Shown here piece after piece: positions 11,328 to 23,038 of a DNA stretch of 38,829 nt. This DNA is from Catenaria anguillulae PL171. Its lineage: Eukaryota; Blastocladiomycota; Blastocladiomycetes; Blastocladiales; Catenariaceae. The position numbers and the translations under genes were made by a program. The stretch spans positions 1 to 38,829 of the forward strand of contig MCFL01000223.1 of NCBI GenBank assembly GCA_002102555.1, given 5' to 3'. The notes below the pieces were generated by a model that did not search any database, was not told the origin of the DNA, and saw only the letters and a list, made by a program, of their open reading frames with translations. Position 1 is the stretch's first letter. Each line of letters starts with the position of its first letter.

Positions 11328-11875
11328 GGTGGTGGTCGGTTCGGGCGTGATCGTGTGCGTTTGTGCGTGGAGACGAGGCGCTAAGTAGTCAAGACCGGCG
11401 AGCGATAGAAGGGCAAGCGGGTCGGTGCGAGGGTCGGAAATGCGAATCAACTCGTATTCATGGAGTCTTGTATCATTGATCCTTTTGCGTCCTTGTAGAC
11501 GACAGGTACTCGGCAACGAGCGCAGCCGACAGCAAGGAGCGAGACAACCAGGATGGAGGCGTGAGAACTGATCAGAGCCACCGTGTTGCACCTCACACGA
11601 TACCACGTGACGGTGGATGCATTCTGCCAACGGTGCTATACATTGTCTCTCAGCGTCGACCTGGCAGTATCCACGACCGCAAGTCATTGCATCGAAGCGT
11701 AACTTAACGTAACGTAACGTCAATGCAAGCTTGATAATTCTTGAACCGACGAATCAAATCAACCGCCGCACTCGTACCCGTTCCGTTTCGCTCTGTTCCG
11801 CTCCCTTGTCCATCCACCGCGGTCCATCTCGCCGTTTGCTCGCCTACACCCTTCCCAAGCCGTCAATCATCAATC
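11328..11875. promoter_or_regulatory. Divergent promoter region, MCM7 / NOG2
   Basis: About 550 bases lie between the two start codons. Near 11701-11722 there is a run of overlapping AACGT units (TTAACGTAACGTAACGTCA), which on the other strand reads as TGACGTTACGTTACG and so contains a CRE-like TGACGT core. It is about 155 bases upstream of NOG2. A pyrimidine-rich stretch sits close to the NOG2 start. No gene is seen. Confidence 0.45.
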
Positions 11876-14215
11876 ATGGGTGTCCACAAGAAGGAAGCCA
11901 ACCGGACCACGTCCATCAAGGGCAAGGTCACCAAGACCATCACCAAAATGAAGGGCGAAAACTTCTACCGCGACCAAACCAAGCTCAAGTACCTCAACAT
12001 GCTCAAGGGCGGCAAGGCCGTCCGCAATGAAAAGGGCGAGATCGTCAAGGCAGCAGACTTCCAATCGTCCACGGCAGGCGTTGCCCGTGTCGAACCCAAC
12101 CGCAAATGGTTTGGCAACACGCGCGTCATTGGCCAAAAGCAGCTCGAGCTGTTCCGCGACGAAATGGCGAAGCGCGCCAACGACCCGTACACGGTGCTCT
12201 TGCGTCAAAACAAGCTGCCGCTGTCGTTGCTCAAGGATTCCACAAAGACGTCCCAGGTCCACATGCTTGACAATGAGCCGTTTGCCAATACGTTCGGACC
12301 AAAGGCGCAGCGTAAGAAGCCAAAGCTCAAGGTCGAGGCTTTGGATGAGCTGACGTCGGTCATTGAGGAGTCGCTTGGTACGCTTTCCCACGAGCCGTTT
12401 CACCATTCCCAGTCGAAAACGCATCGCAAGGACTCATTCAAGTGTATATGACTCCACTTATTGTCAGATCAATACAACCCGAAAAACGACCCCTCGCTTC
12501 CCGAAAACCAGCAAGATGACTTCAAGGACAAGGCCAGCGACACTGTCTTTATGAAGGGTCAATCGAAGCGTATTTGGAACGAGCTGTACAAGGTGATTGA
12601 CTCGTCGGACGTTGTCATACATGTGCTCGACGCGCGCGACCCAATGGGTACCCGCTGTCGCAACGTCGAGACCTACATCAAGAAGGAGGCCCCGCACAAG
12701 CACCTCATGTTCTTGCTCAACAAGTGCGACTTGGTGCCCACGTGGGTGACTGCCCGGTGGGTCAAGAAGCTTTCGGCCGAAGCACCCACGCTCGCGTTTC
12801 ACGCGTCCATCCAGAACCCTTTTGGCAAGGGTGCACTCATCCAGCTGCTGCGCCAGTACTCGAAGCTGCACACGGACAAGAAGCAAATCTCGGTTGGCTT
12901 GATCGGGTACCCGAACACGGGCAAGTCGTCCATCATCAACACACTCAAGAAGAAGAAGGTGTGCAATGTTGCCCCGATCCCGGGCGAGACAAAGATTTGG
13001 CAGTACGTGACGCTCATGCGCAAGATCTACCTGATTGACTGCCCTGGTATCGTGTACCCTGCCGAGGACACGGAAACCGACATTGTGCTCAAGGGTGTGA
13101 TTCGCGTGGAAAACCTCAAGAACCCCGAGGACCACATGGCCGACTTGATTTCGCGCGTCAAGCCCGTGTATTTGCGCAAGACGTACGAGCTTTCGTCATG
13201 GACCGACCACTTGGACTTCCTCGAGCAAATCGCACGCAAGTCTGGCCGCTTGCTCAAGGGTGGTGAGCCCGATGTGTCGACCGTGGCAAAGATGGTGCTC
13301 ACGGATTGGTTGCGCGGCAAGATTCCGTTCTTTGCGACGCCGCCCGAGTTTGACGAGTCGTTGGCCGCATCGGCAAAGCCCGCGGCCGGCCCGCATGTTG
13401 AGCAGCATTTGCGCAAGATTCCGGTCGTGGCCACGTTTGAGAAGGATGATCTGGTCAACAAGGAGGATAAGGAGAAGCTGGCGGCTGCCGCGGCCCAGGC
13501 TCAGGCCGAGCCCACGTTGTCGAGTGATGAGGAGGAGGAGGACGATGACGAGGTCGCGGGCGGCGAGGGTCAACCCGATTGGGACGAAATTTTCGATGCG
13601 GTTGAGCCCGAGATGGCTGACAGCATTCCCGGCCAAGAGGGTGAAGAGGAAGAGGAGGATGCCAGTTTTGTCGAGGATGGCGCTTCAGACGATGACGTCT
13701 CCCTTAATGGCGACATTGCAGAGAGCGACAGCGACAGTGACATGGATGGCGCCTTCGACCTCGAGGCCGAGTCCGGGTCTGGGTCTGAAGAGGAAGAGCA
13801 AGAGGAAGAGGAGGACGTGGCCGCATCATCGTCCTCAACACCTGCCGCTCTCACGCCCGAAGCCGTCGCCGCCGCCATTCGCGGAGGCAAGGCGCGCAAG
13901 GGTGTGATTGCCAGCAAGTCGTCTGCCCGCCCGACCTCGGCATCGGCCACCTCGTCTCGTCCGACCAAGAAGCGGTCCGCCGATGACGCGGCCGACGAGG
14001 ACCAGGACGGTTCAAGTGGGTCACCCGTCAAGAAGCAGCGCATGACGACCAACAAGCGCAAGGTGGGTGCCCACTACTACGAGTCGGCCAACGTCAAGAA
14101 CAAGAACCGGGCAAAGACTCAAGAGAAGCCGGTCAGTGCCGACAAGTTGGCGCGGGTCATGAAGGGCGACGGCAAGCGCAAGGTGACGGATGGTGGCAAG
14201 AAGCGCCGGCGGTGA
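11876..14215 (+). CDS. NOG2: Nucleolar GTP-binding protein 2 (NOG2/NUG2)
   Basis: Two exons (11876-12377, 12468-14215) encode 749 residues. NOG2 is a GTPase that rides on pre-60S ribosomal particles and acts as a checkpoint before nuclear export. The GTPase is circularly permuted, as in the YlqF/YawG family: the G4 motif NKCD (252-255) precedes the P-loop GYPNTGKSS (314-322), and G3 appears as IDCPGIVYP after it. The N-terminal domain starts [17 protein letters not shown] and contains the conserved [16 protein letters not shown] and [15 protein letters not shown]. The C-terminal 250 residues alternate acidic runs (DEEEEDDDE and similar) with basic patches and end in a Lys/Arg-rich tail, probably a nucleolar targeting signal. 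The intron joins [12 protein letters not shown] in phase 1. Confidence 0.96.
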
Positions 14216-14570
14216 TTTGCTTTGGGCGTGACCTCCCTGTTCATTCCTGTTGTTGTTTGTCTTTCTTTTGCAATGTACATTTCCTGTAGATTCCTGCGAC
14301 ACCGTGTTGGTGATTAGCGCCGCATCGTATCAAGTGCCCGGCTCCACTTTTTCTGTGTGGTCTGTCGTCACGTCAAACTGATCACGACATTGAGCGGTGA
14401 GACAGAGTGAGACCTTTTTGTGTAGTCTGGGCCGGGTTCAATGTACAAATAGCATGCCCTCACTCCCGCCGCAATCATCGCGAGTCATGCTCCTCGCCGT
14501 CTCGTATCCCTGTATCGCCCGCTTGCCCACGCCAATCCTTGTCAACAGGCATCATCTCTCTGTCGCCACA
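14216..14570 (+). other. Intergenic, NOG2 to charged-repeat gene 1
   Basis: About 355 bases between two plus-strand genes. The left part should be the NOG2 3' end and the right part the promoter of the next gene, with a pyrimidine-rich leader just before its ATG. No named element or gene is seen. Confidence 0.4.
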
Positions 14571-16079
14571 ATGAATCCTGCCGCTGCATCTGGCACCGCC
14601 GGTGCCTCTCAAGCCACCACCCAGGAGACCACCACCACTACCGTATGTACGTGGACATCGTGACTTGCCTTGAACTATTGATACACGCATGAACACGTCG
14701 GGCTCACTCACGTATACAGCGCGCTCGGCCAATGCCCGTGACCGCCGCCGTTCCTCGTCGCCGTCTTCATCATCATCCTCGTCCGACGATGATCGCCGTC
14801 GCCACCTCGACCCTCGCAACGCGCAACTCGACTACGACGCCCTGCGTCAACGCGGCCTGTACCGGGGCCCGGGCGCCGCGACTGCCGAACGCACCCAAGT
14901 GATCGAGGCCGAGCAATATGTCAAGGAAGATGCGCCTGTGATTGAAGAGCACGTGCGCAAGCGTGCCGTTCACGAGATTGTGCCGACGGTGCGGCGCGAG
15001 CGTGACGTGGCGGAAATCAGGCACGCTGTGTTGCCGATTCGCCAGCAGGTCAGGGAGGATCGCACGTACAGCGAACGGCAGCTCGAGGAGATCCGCGAGC
15101 GCGATTACCGTGAGGGGATCAGGGAGGACGAGAGGCGCAAGAATCGCGCCATTTCGGAGCGCTTGTCGAGGGGGTATCGCGAGGAGTTGCCGACCGAGCA
15201 CGAGTATGTATATGCCAAGCCGCAAGTCGAGGAGGTGGTTCGCCCACGGTACGTCAATTGATGGAGTCGGTCTCACCGATGAGGTTGGCACCCTGCACCG
15301 AATTGACTGACACACTCTCATTGGTTGATGTAGCATCATTCACGAAATCCACCCAGTCGTCCAGCGCCAGGTCGAGAAAGAGCACTACGAGCGCCGGTAC
15401 CTGCCCATCCGCGAACGCATTGTTGAAAGCCCAAGGGTGGCGGGTGAAGTCGAAGTCCTCAAGCCCTTGTCCTTTGAAGAGTGGACTCGCACGCACGGGC
15501 GTGCAATTTACGAGCAGTCTGGGCACGCCCACGGTGGAATCGGCTCTCGTTTGTTGCACCCGTCGTCAGACAGCCGTGGATCTCGCTACGAGTCTGGGTA
15601 TTCGTCGCGCCGCGAGTCGAGGCAGTCGAGGCATGGTACCATTGGTGGTGGAGGTATTCCATTGTCATCCGAGTACGTGAGTCTCCTCAAATCTTGTCAT
15701 CACCTTCCTGACTTGGTTTCTCTGGCTCTGCTCCCGTAGCTGTCGTGCGTCTCACATATACACGGACACTTACCCCGGCGCTCCTATATCTTCGTACGAT
15801 GCCCACTACGGCCCAGGCGGGCACTCGATCGCGGTTGGTGCTCGTGGCATTGGTCCACGGATTGAACGCAGCAGTAGGCGCAGGTACGGCAGTGGCCGTC
15901 GCCGCGACCGGTCTTCATCGTCAAGCAGCTCGTCGTCGTCGAGTTCATCCGAGTCGGATCGCGAATACGACGACCGCCATCGATACCGCTCCTACAGGCA
16001 ACAGCAGATTGCCCCGTCGGCTGCAGGTGGATTGCCTCCAACTTCGTCGCGCCGTCCAGGCCGCCGTCATTTCTTTTGA
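14571..16079 (+). CDS. Unnamed charged-repeat protein, paralog 1
   Basis: Four exons (14571-14646, 14720-15248, 15334-15672, 15740-16079) encode 427 residues. I do not recognise a named family. After a Thr-rich N-terminus and an Arg/Ser tract comes a core of degenerate charged repeats: DALRQRGLYRGPGAA, EQYVKEDAPVIEEHVRKR, HEIVPTVRRERDVAE, RHAVLPIRQQV, LPTEHEYVYAKPQVEEVVR, HEIHPVVQRQVEKEHYERRY. The recurring pattern (I/V)HE(I/V)xPxVxRxRxVxE resembles low-complexity fungal proteins of unknown function with HxxxPVxxRER repeats; that resemblance is from memory. The C-terminal part is Ser/Arg-rich with a run of about a dozen serines, and ends RRPGRRHFF. There is no signal peptide or membrane segment. 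Donors at 14647 and 15673 (GTACGT) were chosen because the neighbouring GT sites break the frame. It is followed directly by a paralog. Confidence 0.75.
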
Positions 16080-16494
16080 TTCTCTGCAGTAGTGCAGTGC
16101 GAGTGTGTGGGTCGTGAGTGGTATCGCTTGTTGCCTTGATGTCTCTTTCATTCCACTGCCGTTTCCACCTTGCCTGCCCCGGAAAGGTACTTGTATAGTC
16201 TTATTCACTTTGACGCGAAGCATTCACGGTACTATTTCCCTTTTTTCCGAACCCATCCTTCCCTTTTACCCATCCACCGAACCGCACGCCCGATTGTTCT
16301 CCGTTGTTTCCCAATGTATTCCTATGATCGTACATCGACGAATGCGTGTGTTGTTCCTCAGTGGAAGTCCTTGACTGCTTGAAGTGAGAGGTCAAAACGC
16401 GAATGCAGGGTGAGACCATTTTCAAACAGTCGACGTCACTTGTTGATTCAAATGAATACGCCGTCGTGCAGAGATATCGCTAGGGAATCACACC
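16080..16494. other. Intergenic between the two paralogs
   Basis: About 415 bases with no gene. It is pyrimidine-rich in the middle (16140-16300) and should hold the 3' end of paralog 1 and the promoter of paralog 2. I saw no repeat that would mark the duplication boundary. Confidence 0.4.
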
Positions 16495-17633
16495 ATGCAT
16501 TCGATACCTCGCCCACTGCCAACCATGACCGGGACACACGCCCGCCTACCCAGCGCTCCGCCAGCCCGTCGCCGTCACCGCTCATTACCTCCGATCGACT
16601 TCCTCGGCCACATCACCCAATCCGAGTCACTCAACGAGCTCCAGGCTCTTCGCCAACGCGGCCTCTACCACCGCTCTGGTGCCGCCCTTGCAGGGCGCAC
16701 ATGTGTTGCCCCGGCCCAAGAATACGTCAAGGCATCGGCGCCCGTCCTTGAAGAGCGCGTTCGCAAACATGCCATTCACGAGATTGTTCCCATGGTGATG
16801 CGTGAGCGGGAAGTGGCCGAGGTGAGGCATGCAGTTTTGCCGATTCATCAGCACGTTCGCCACGGCCGCACGTACAGTGTGCGCCGGTTGCCAGAGGTTC
16901 ACGAGCCAGAGTATCGTGTGGGAACGTCAGAGGCGGAGCTGGGCAAGAATCGCGCACTTGCCGAGCGGCTGTCGAAAGGGTACATGGAAGAGTTACCGAC
17001 AGAGCACGAGTACGTGTATCGTAAGCCGCGGGTGGAAGAGGTTGTACGCCGTCGGTACGCTGTCAAGTCCGTCTACCTGCCCCATGTTTTTCTCGTCCGA
17101 TCACTCACACGCCAAACAAGCAAAGGGTGATTCACGTCATCCATCCCGTACTTCAACGCCATGTTGACCGCATTCACCACGAAAGGACCTATGTATCGAT
17201 TCACGAACGTGTCCTCGAGTGCCCGCGGGTGATTGAGCAAGTCGATGTGCTGTCAGGCATGGCAGAAGATGAATGGGTCGCTTTGCGCCAGCATGCGGTC
17301 TGGGTTGCAAAGTCCATCGGCATGCGTGACGAGTTTAACCCGACGTCAAGTCCGATTCCCGCCGCATTCGACGCCGACCGTCAGTATCAGAGGTACCTCG
17401 AGCAGCGCCGGCGGTTGCCTTCGCCAACGGTGACGTCGAATCCGAGGCCGGCACGCATGGCGTTGCCTGCACCATTGGTTTGGATGGGTACGAAACGCTG
17501 ATTGGGTCGTAACTTGTCCAGCTCGCCCACTCGACTCGCACGCACAGGCAATCCGCTACGTCGTCGCTCGCCGTCTGGTCAGAGTAATGTGATTTTGGCC
17601 AACGAATCTCGACGCTGGCGAGCCAGGACCTGA
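16495..17633 (+). CDS. Unnamed charged-repeat protein, paralog 2
   Basis: This aligns along its core with the gene upstream: ALRQRGLYHRSGAAL, AQEYVKASAPVLEERVRKH, HEIVPMVMREREVAEVRHAVLPI, LPTEHEYVYRKPRVEEVVR. An intron at 17055-17125 sits at the same codon and phase as in paralog 1 (VVRxR-xIHxIHP), so the pair arose by tandem duplication. It lacks the Ser-rich tracts of paralog 1. Two C-termini are possible. If the frame is read straight through, it stops at 17501 (311 residues). If 17488-17547 is spliced out (GTACGA donor, CAG acceptor), it continues with an Arg-rich tail (NPLRRRSPSGQSN) to 17633 (335 residues), more like paralog 1. I give the longer span. Function unknown; no signal peptide or membrane segment. 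Confidence 0.7.
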
Positions 17634-17965
17634 GCCGACTGATCCATCATGCCCGCCGCTTTCATGTTCCTGACACTGCAAATTCAAACCATCATGCTGT
17701 CGCCCTTCCATCACTTCGAACTATTGTCCCGCAAGCGGCATTCTGCCCCTTTACGTTTGTGTGCCAAGAAAGCATCGTTCATCTGTACATAGTGAATCCC
17801 ATAATCACGGACTACATCCAACAAGGTCCTCATGGACGTGAGCCCAGGCAAGTAACAGAAATCCCAATTGTATCAAATGTGTATTGCACTTGCTGTCCAA
17901 TCTCCCCCAGCAAAGCGAAACAAAAAGAAAAAAATCAAGTCGAAAAACGAAACCAGCGCGCACGT
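17634..17965. other. Convergent 3' intergenic region
   Basis: About 330 bases between the ends of paralog 2 (plus) and ABCD-A (minus). It should hold both 3' untranslated regions. It is moderately A-rich towards the right. No gene or repeat is seen. Confidence 0.4.
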
Positions 17966-20634
17966 TCACTTCCTGGGCGACGCCGAACTCGACGCCTTCC
18001 TCGTCCTTGCGGCCATGGCCAACGTTTGCAAATTGGTATGACTCTTCCTCTCCTCCCTAAACTCCAAGAGCTCATCCAACCGTGCCTTGAGCTTGGACTC
18101 CTCTTGCAAAATACACTCGAGCTGCATTTTTTCTTCCTGCAGCGCAAGCCGCTTTTCCGCATCGAGCGGGCCGAACACGTAGCCACCCATGCCGTCAAAT
18201 TGCAAGATCATGGTGTGGTACTTCCACAGGGACGGCCGGTGGGCTACCGTCAGCAATGTGATGCCGAGGTGCGCGGCGTGGCGGTACATGATTTGCTCGA
18301 TTTCAAGTGAGATGGCCGACGTGGATTCGTCGAGGATGGCAAAGTCGGGCCGGTGGTAGAAGAGGCGGGCCATGGCAATCTGCAATCATCAAGAGCGATC
18401 GAGGTCAGAAATCGTATCCCTTTGAAAAGAAAAGAGTCGGGATAAGTGAAAATGACGTACACGTTGCTTGTCACCACCCGCAAGCGACGACGACCACTCC
18501 TTTTCTACATCCCACCCGCCCTCGCGCTCTACAAGCCCGCCGAGCTGCACAACCTCAAAGATGGCCTGCAAATCGGCATCCACAATGCCGCGTGCCGCCA
18601 TTTCCGCTACCGTGTGTGGGTAAATGACTTGGTCGCGAAGGGTGCCGGCACACAGGTATGGACGCTGCGGAATGTAAAAGATCTTTGACGCCTTGGGCTT
18701 GTACACGGTTCCGCCGTACACGGGCCAAAGGCCACCGAGAATGCGGAACAAGGAGGACTTTCCGCATCCGCTGTGGAGGGAAAACATGACGTGTTGGTCA
18801 GCATGGATTGCAAAACGATGCACGAAAACAAGAGAGAAGAACAAAAGAACGGACTTTGGGCCAATGATGATGGTCGGGTTACCCGGCTTGACATGGAACG
18901 ACATCTTTTCCACGAGCACGTCACCGTTGGGCGAGACAATCGGGACGTTTTCAAACTCGATGTACTCTGACTCGAGCACATGCCCACGGCTCGCCAACAG
19001 CGTTGCCTTGTCCATGACTCCCGCATCCACCTCTTGCTCCCCTCCCACACCACCTCCCGTGGTCGTTCCGCCAACGGAATCAGGCAACGGCAACAACGAC
19101 CGCTTGGACACTTGTGCCTTTGATGACCCCACAATGGCCTTGCGATACTTGCCCGCCATGACATCGTCGAGCGTATCGAGCAACTCGGTCACGCGCGTCG
19201 TGTACCCAGCAAGCTCCGACAATTCCTTGTACGAGTACATAATACGCCCAAACGCGTCTGATGACGACAAGAGCAACCGCCGGTTGGTGACAAAGTCTTG
19301 TGTGCGCGAGCCCATGGACGACACGGGTGCTGTGCCCGAGGATGACGAGCCCAAGGAGCCAGCAGGTGCGTGTTCGGCAGTTGTAAAGTCGTCAGCCTCG
19401 TCGGCTACGGCAGCAATCAGTTTTGGGCGCTTGCGGTTGGCGTTGGGCAGGAACACGGGGCCCGCGCAGATGATGAGGCCACATGCACCCCAGAAGTACT
19501 TGATGACCCAATCTATCGAAAACACGTTGCAAATCGCAAAATGTGTCAGTCAAGAGACCAAGTATTATACAGAAATTTCGGGACCGATGGCGTGCACGTA
19601 CCTTCAATCATGTTGAACCACACCCTTGTCTTGAACAAGCCATTGACATGCCGAATCAACTGCAAATAGGCCTGATCCAAGATGGATCTTTCACGGTCTT
19701 CACCGCCATACAGGGCAATCTCCTCGGCGGCCTCGAGCAGGCGGCTGTGCTTGAAGCGCAAATCGCCCTCGAGCCTGCCCTCTTCGGCAACCAGTTTGCC
19801 AAATGCGGGCGTGACGAGCCGCAAGATTTGTGCTGAAATGTGAATGACGAGCGATCCGGCAAGCAGCACGCTGCCACCAACCGATTGGGCCAGCTGGTAG
19901 TTGTACAGGACAACATCAAGGATGGGCTTGGCCAGGTTGGAGTAGAGTTCTGCAAGCGACACACAGAACTTGGGAATGTCGACCGTGATGAGCTGTGAGG
20001 GGGAAGGGATCCGATCGTCGAGGTTGGTGATGCGGTAAAAGGTGGCCGTCGTCAGGTACTTGTCCGTGACGTGGTCCGTCAGCCTCGTGCGGAACGCAAG
20101 CGACAGCTTGGATTGCAAGTAGGACAGCATCGAGTTTGTGTAGGTCGCAGGGAGCGCCACGGCCATCCACATGAAAAGGCCCTTGAGGAACGCCCGGCCT
20201 TTGCCTTGGACGAGCGCAGACACGATGCGGCCGTCGAGGGCGGCCACATAGACTGAGAGAATGGTGCGCAAGACGAGAAAGCACGAGTGCAAAATGACGA
20301 GGACAAACTCCTTTGACCGCCACGATGGGATACAGATCTTGAGCAGGCGGTGCAGCCGCTGGAAAAACACCTTGTCGACATCGGGTTTGCGCTTGCGCAG
20401 CGAGTTGGCGGCCGGGTCGGCGGCGCCAGATGGGCGTGGCTTTCCCGACGTGGACGAGGAGTTGTTGTTGCGGCGGACCACCATGCGGCGCATCTGGGCA
20501 AAGAGGGCGACCATGACGGCGGCCGTGACGGCGCGCTTGATGGGGTGGCGGGTGGTGGCACGGATCATGGCCGAGACGGCGGCGGGGACCGCCTGGAGCG
20601 GCGAGATGGCAGCGGCAGCGGCGGGCGCGGCCAT
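17966..20634 (-). CDS. Peroxisomal ABC half-transporter, subfamily D (ABCD-A)
   Basis: Four exons (20634-19602, 19512-18855, 18770-18461, 18379-17966) encode 804 residues. ABCD half-transporters dimerise in the peroxisomal membrane and import very-long-chain fatty acids or their CoA esters for beta-oxidation. The membrane half carries the family landmarks [42 protein letters not shown] and the EAA-like loop [12 protein letters not shown] (near 304). In the ATPase half: Walker A GPNGCGKSS (562-570), VPQRP-type Q-loop (IPQRPYL), signature LAGGDKQR (660-667), Walker B FAILDES with Glu685, and H-loop His714. The signature (LAGGD for LSGGE) and the Ser after the catalytic Glu (usually Cys) depart from the family. 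The C-terminus is a predicted coiled coil ([14 protein letters not shown]). An Ala-rich N-terminus precedes the first helix. Counterpart of ABCD-B; whether PXA1- or PXA2-like is not settled. Confidence 0.93.
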
Positions 20635-21568
20635 GATGGGAAGGGAGGTCGTCTTGAAGCGATCGGTGAGCTAGGCGTTTCGATGGCGGAGAGCGATAGG
20701 TACTACTTTGACTTGGTACTGGGCGTTTCCATGGAGTGCACAAGAAGGTTTGGAGAGTGGGAAATGGAATGCTTGACAGCTACACAGATGCACACAATTG
20801 AAATCACAATGCTTTTCATTGCATCACTGTTCTGCTCATGATCATGATCAAGATCAAGATCGAGTTGAATGACATGACAAGTGATAATTGCGATCGAGAA
20901 TCCACGCCATGCACAAGAAAAGACACACATAAATAACATAGAATCGTATCGATCAATCGATTGTGCATGCATGCATGGTGCGCTCATTTGCTCAATGCAT
21001 TTCCTCTGCCCGATACTCTGCAATATTGCTACTCCATCATTGCCCGTCGATCGGTACATGCGCTGTGTTTTGTGTGCGACTGAATGCCTTGATCCCGCTT
21101 GGATACCGCCCAATCATGTCCCACTCCTCCCACAACGTTTCTGCACCAACCTTTTCTTCACAACGACCAACTTCCACATGCATCCGTTGGGAGCAGCTGG
21201 GGAGCGTATGTACAGGTGCCGGTATTCTGGAAACACGCTCTTCATGTGTTAATTAGTCATCGGATCCCATTTCCCTGTCGTTGGAAATAACTCGCCACAA
21301 AGGTGTGACTGCCACAACGCGTCCAAAGATTCCGTTGCCATGGTTCGGGGCACGGCACTAGCTCTATTTGACGATATCAATGATGGCGAACTGCTTCCAG
21401 CCTCCACCCTCATCAACTTGATCAGTTATCCGTCCGCTTCACTCCGTTTCTCGGCCATCGCTGACCACTTCGTGGCCACGTCCGGCACCCTTAGAACTGA
21501 CATTCAAATACTCGCTCCTACCTTGACCCGACATATCAACTTGATGCACCATCGCAATTTCTTTCACT
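20635..21568. promoter_or_regulatory. Divergent intergenic region, ABCD-A / MAT2B-like
   Basis: About 930 bases between two divergent start codons, one of the longer gene-free stretches. It contains a short repeat of ATGATC/AAGATC hexamers (20838-20861) and a GCATGCATGCATGG motif near 20965. No tRNA, transposon or conserved open frame was found. Both promoters should lie here. Confidence 0.45.
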
Positions 21569-22888
21569 ATGGACGTTCCGATCAACCAAGCTCTCGACAC
21601 CAACAACAAGTCTGTCACCATGGTCGGCTCGGCCCGCCAAAAGGTGATGGTAACTGGCGCGACGGGGTTGCTTGGACGTGCTGTTCTTGCCGAATTCAAT
21701 TCTCGCAACGTCTTTGATGGTCCGCTCATTCGTTTCGCTCTGCTCGATCGGACACAGCACATCTGACTCGAATCTCGAATTGCGCATGTCGAGTATAGCT
21801 TATGGCACCGCCTTTTCACGTGCTTCCGGAGACATTGTCAAGCTCGACTTGACCGATTTCGCGGCCGTCACGGCGTTCGTGGAGAAGAATCGTCCCAATG
21901 GTTCGCAACTGTTTGACGCCGTTTGTTGTCAACCTTTCTGCTTAATTTACTTGTTCTCCCGCAGCCATCATCCATTGTGCCGCCGAACGCCGTCCAGACG
22001 TGGCCGAAAACAACAAGGACGCAACGCTCAAGGTCTGCATGCCCACCCTGTCGCCTGCCGGCTCCATTCATGCATTCCTCAAAGTTATCTCACTTTAAAC
22101 TCCCTCTGCACTGTACACACAGCTCAATGTGGAAACCACGCGGCACCTGGCGCAATTGTGCAAATCGCGCAACGCCTTCTTCACCTACATCTCGACCGAC
22201 TACGTTTTTGATGGTCGGAAACCCGACCCGCTCGCGCAATACGACGTCAACGACACGCCCAATCCGCTCAACGCATACGGCGAGTCGAAATGGGCCGGCG
22301 AGCAGGCCGTCCGGTCCGTGTTTGACGGCGACGAGGCATCCAAGTATGCCATTGTGCGCATTCCCGTGCTGTACGGCGATTGTGACAAGAACAGCGATTC
22401 GGCCGTCAATATCTTGCTCGATGTGCTCGAGGCCGCGCAAAAGCCGGGGGCGCCAAAGGCACAAGTGGATAATGTTGGGCTGAGGTATCCCACGTGCACT
22501 GGTGATGTGGCAAGGGTGTTGGCGGATATTGCCATGTTGGCGCTCGTGGGCGACGGACAGGGTGTGCCGTATCCCATTCGCGGCGTGTATCATTTCAGTT
22601 CCGAGGAGCGCTTTACAAAGTATCAAATGATTGGTACGAGTCCACACTTGCGTATCGGTAGGTGTGGCCAGATTTGCTCATGTGTCTCTTTCCTCCACAG
22701 AACTGTTTGCCAAGCTCCAGGGCCTGTCCATGAATAATGTCGAGCCGGTCAATGTGTTGCCGCCCAACCCGACGGCCAACCGCCCGGGACATGTCAAGTT
22801 GTCGACAAAGTGCTTGGTGCCGCTGGCCGTGGACTGGAGGGCGCGTTCGTTTGCTGGTTACTGGGAGAAGAAGTTGGGCAAGAAGTAA
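21569..22888 (+). CDS. MAT2B-like extended SDR (dTDP-4-dehydrorhamnose reductase fold)
   Basis: Five exons (21569-21719, 21799-21900, 21965-22032, 22123-22633, 22701-22888) encode 339 residues. The closest named relative is the regulatory beta subunit of methionine adenosyltransferase (MAT2B), which binds the catalytic subunit and tunes S-adenosylmethionine synthesis; the fold is that of RmlD-type reductases. The Rossmann motif is VTGATGLLGRAV (Gly30, Gly33, Gly36). Family landmarks follow: GTAFSRA, IIHCAAERRPDVAEN, YISTDYVFDG, and AYGESKWAGE with the Tyr159/Lys163 pair of the SDR active site. RIPVLYGD and HFSSEERFTKYQM complete the family signature. Exon joins restore these exactly (for example NG-AIIHCAAERR). 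A downstream ATG within exon 1 (MVGSARQ) could be the true start. Whether it keeps catalytic activity or is only regulatory cannot be told. Confidence 0.92.
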
Positions 22889-23038
22889 GTGATTGTGGCC
22901 CTGCCTGCGCGAGCGATTGGCATTGTCGCAAAGTCGTTGCGGCCAAAGTGTTTAGGTCAATAATGATGCATGATAGTTTGCGCATAAAAGAGAGTCATGA
23001 CATCGACGTCGATTGGAAGATGGACAACAAGGAACACC

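Noticed and set aside
20635-21568. Gene-free 0.9 kb considered for a tRNA or small gene
   Set aside because: No T-arm GTTCGAATC-type box with matching A box, and the open frames are short with no protein-like composition.
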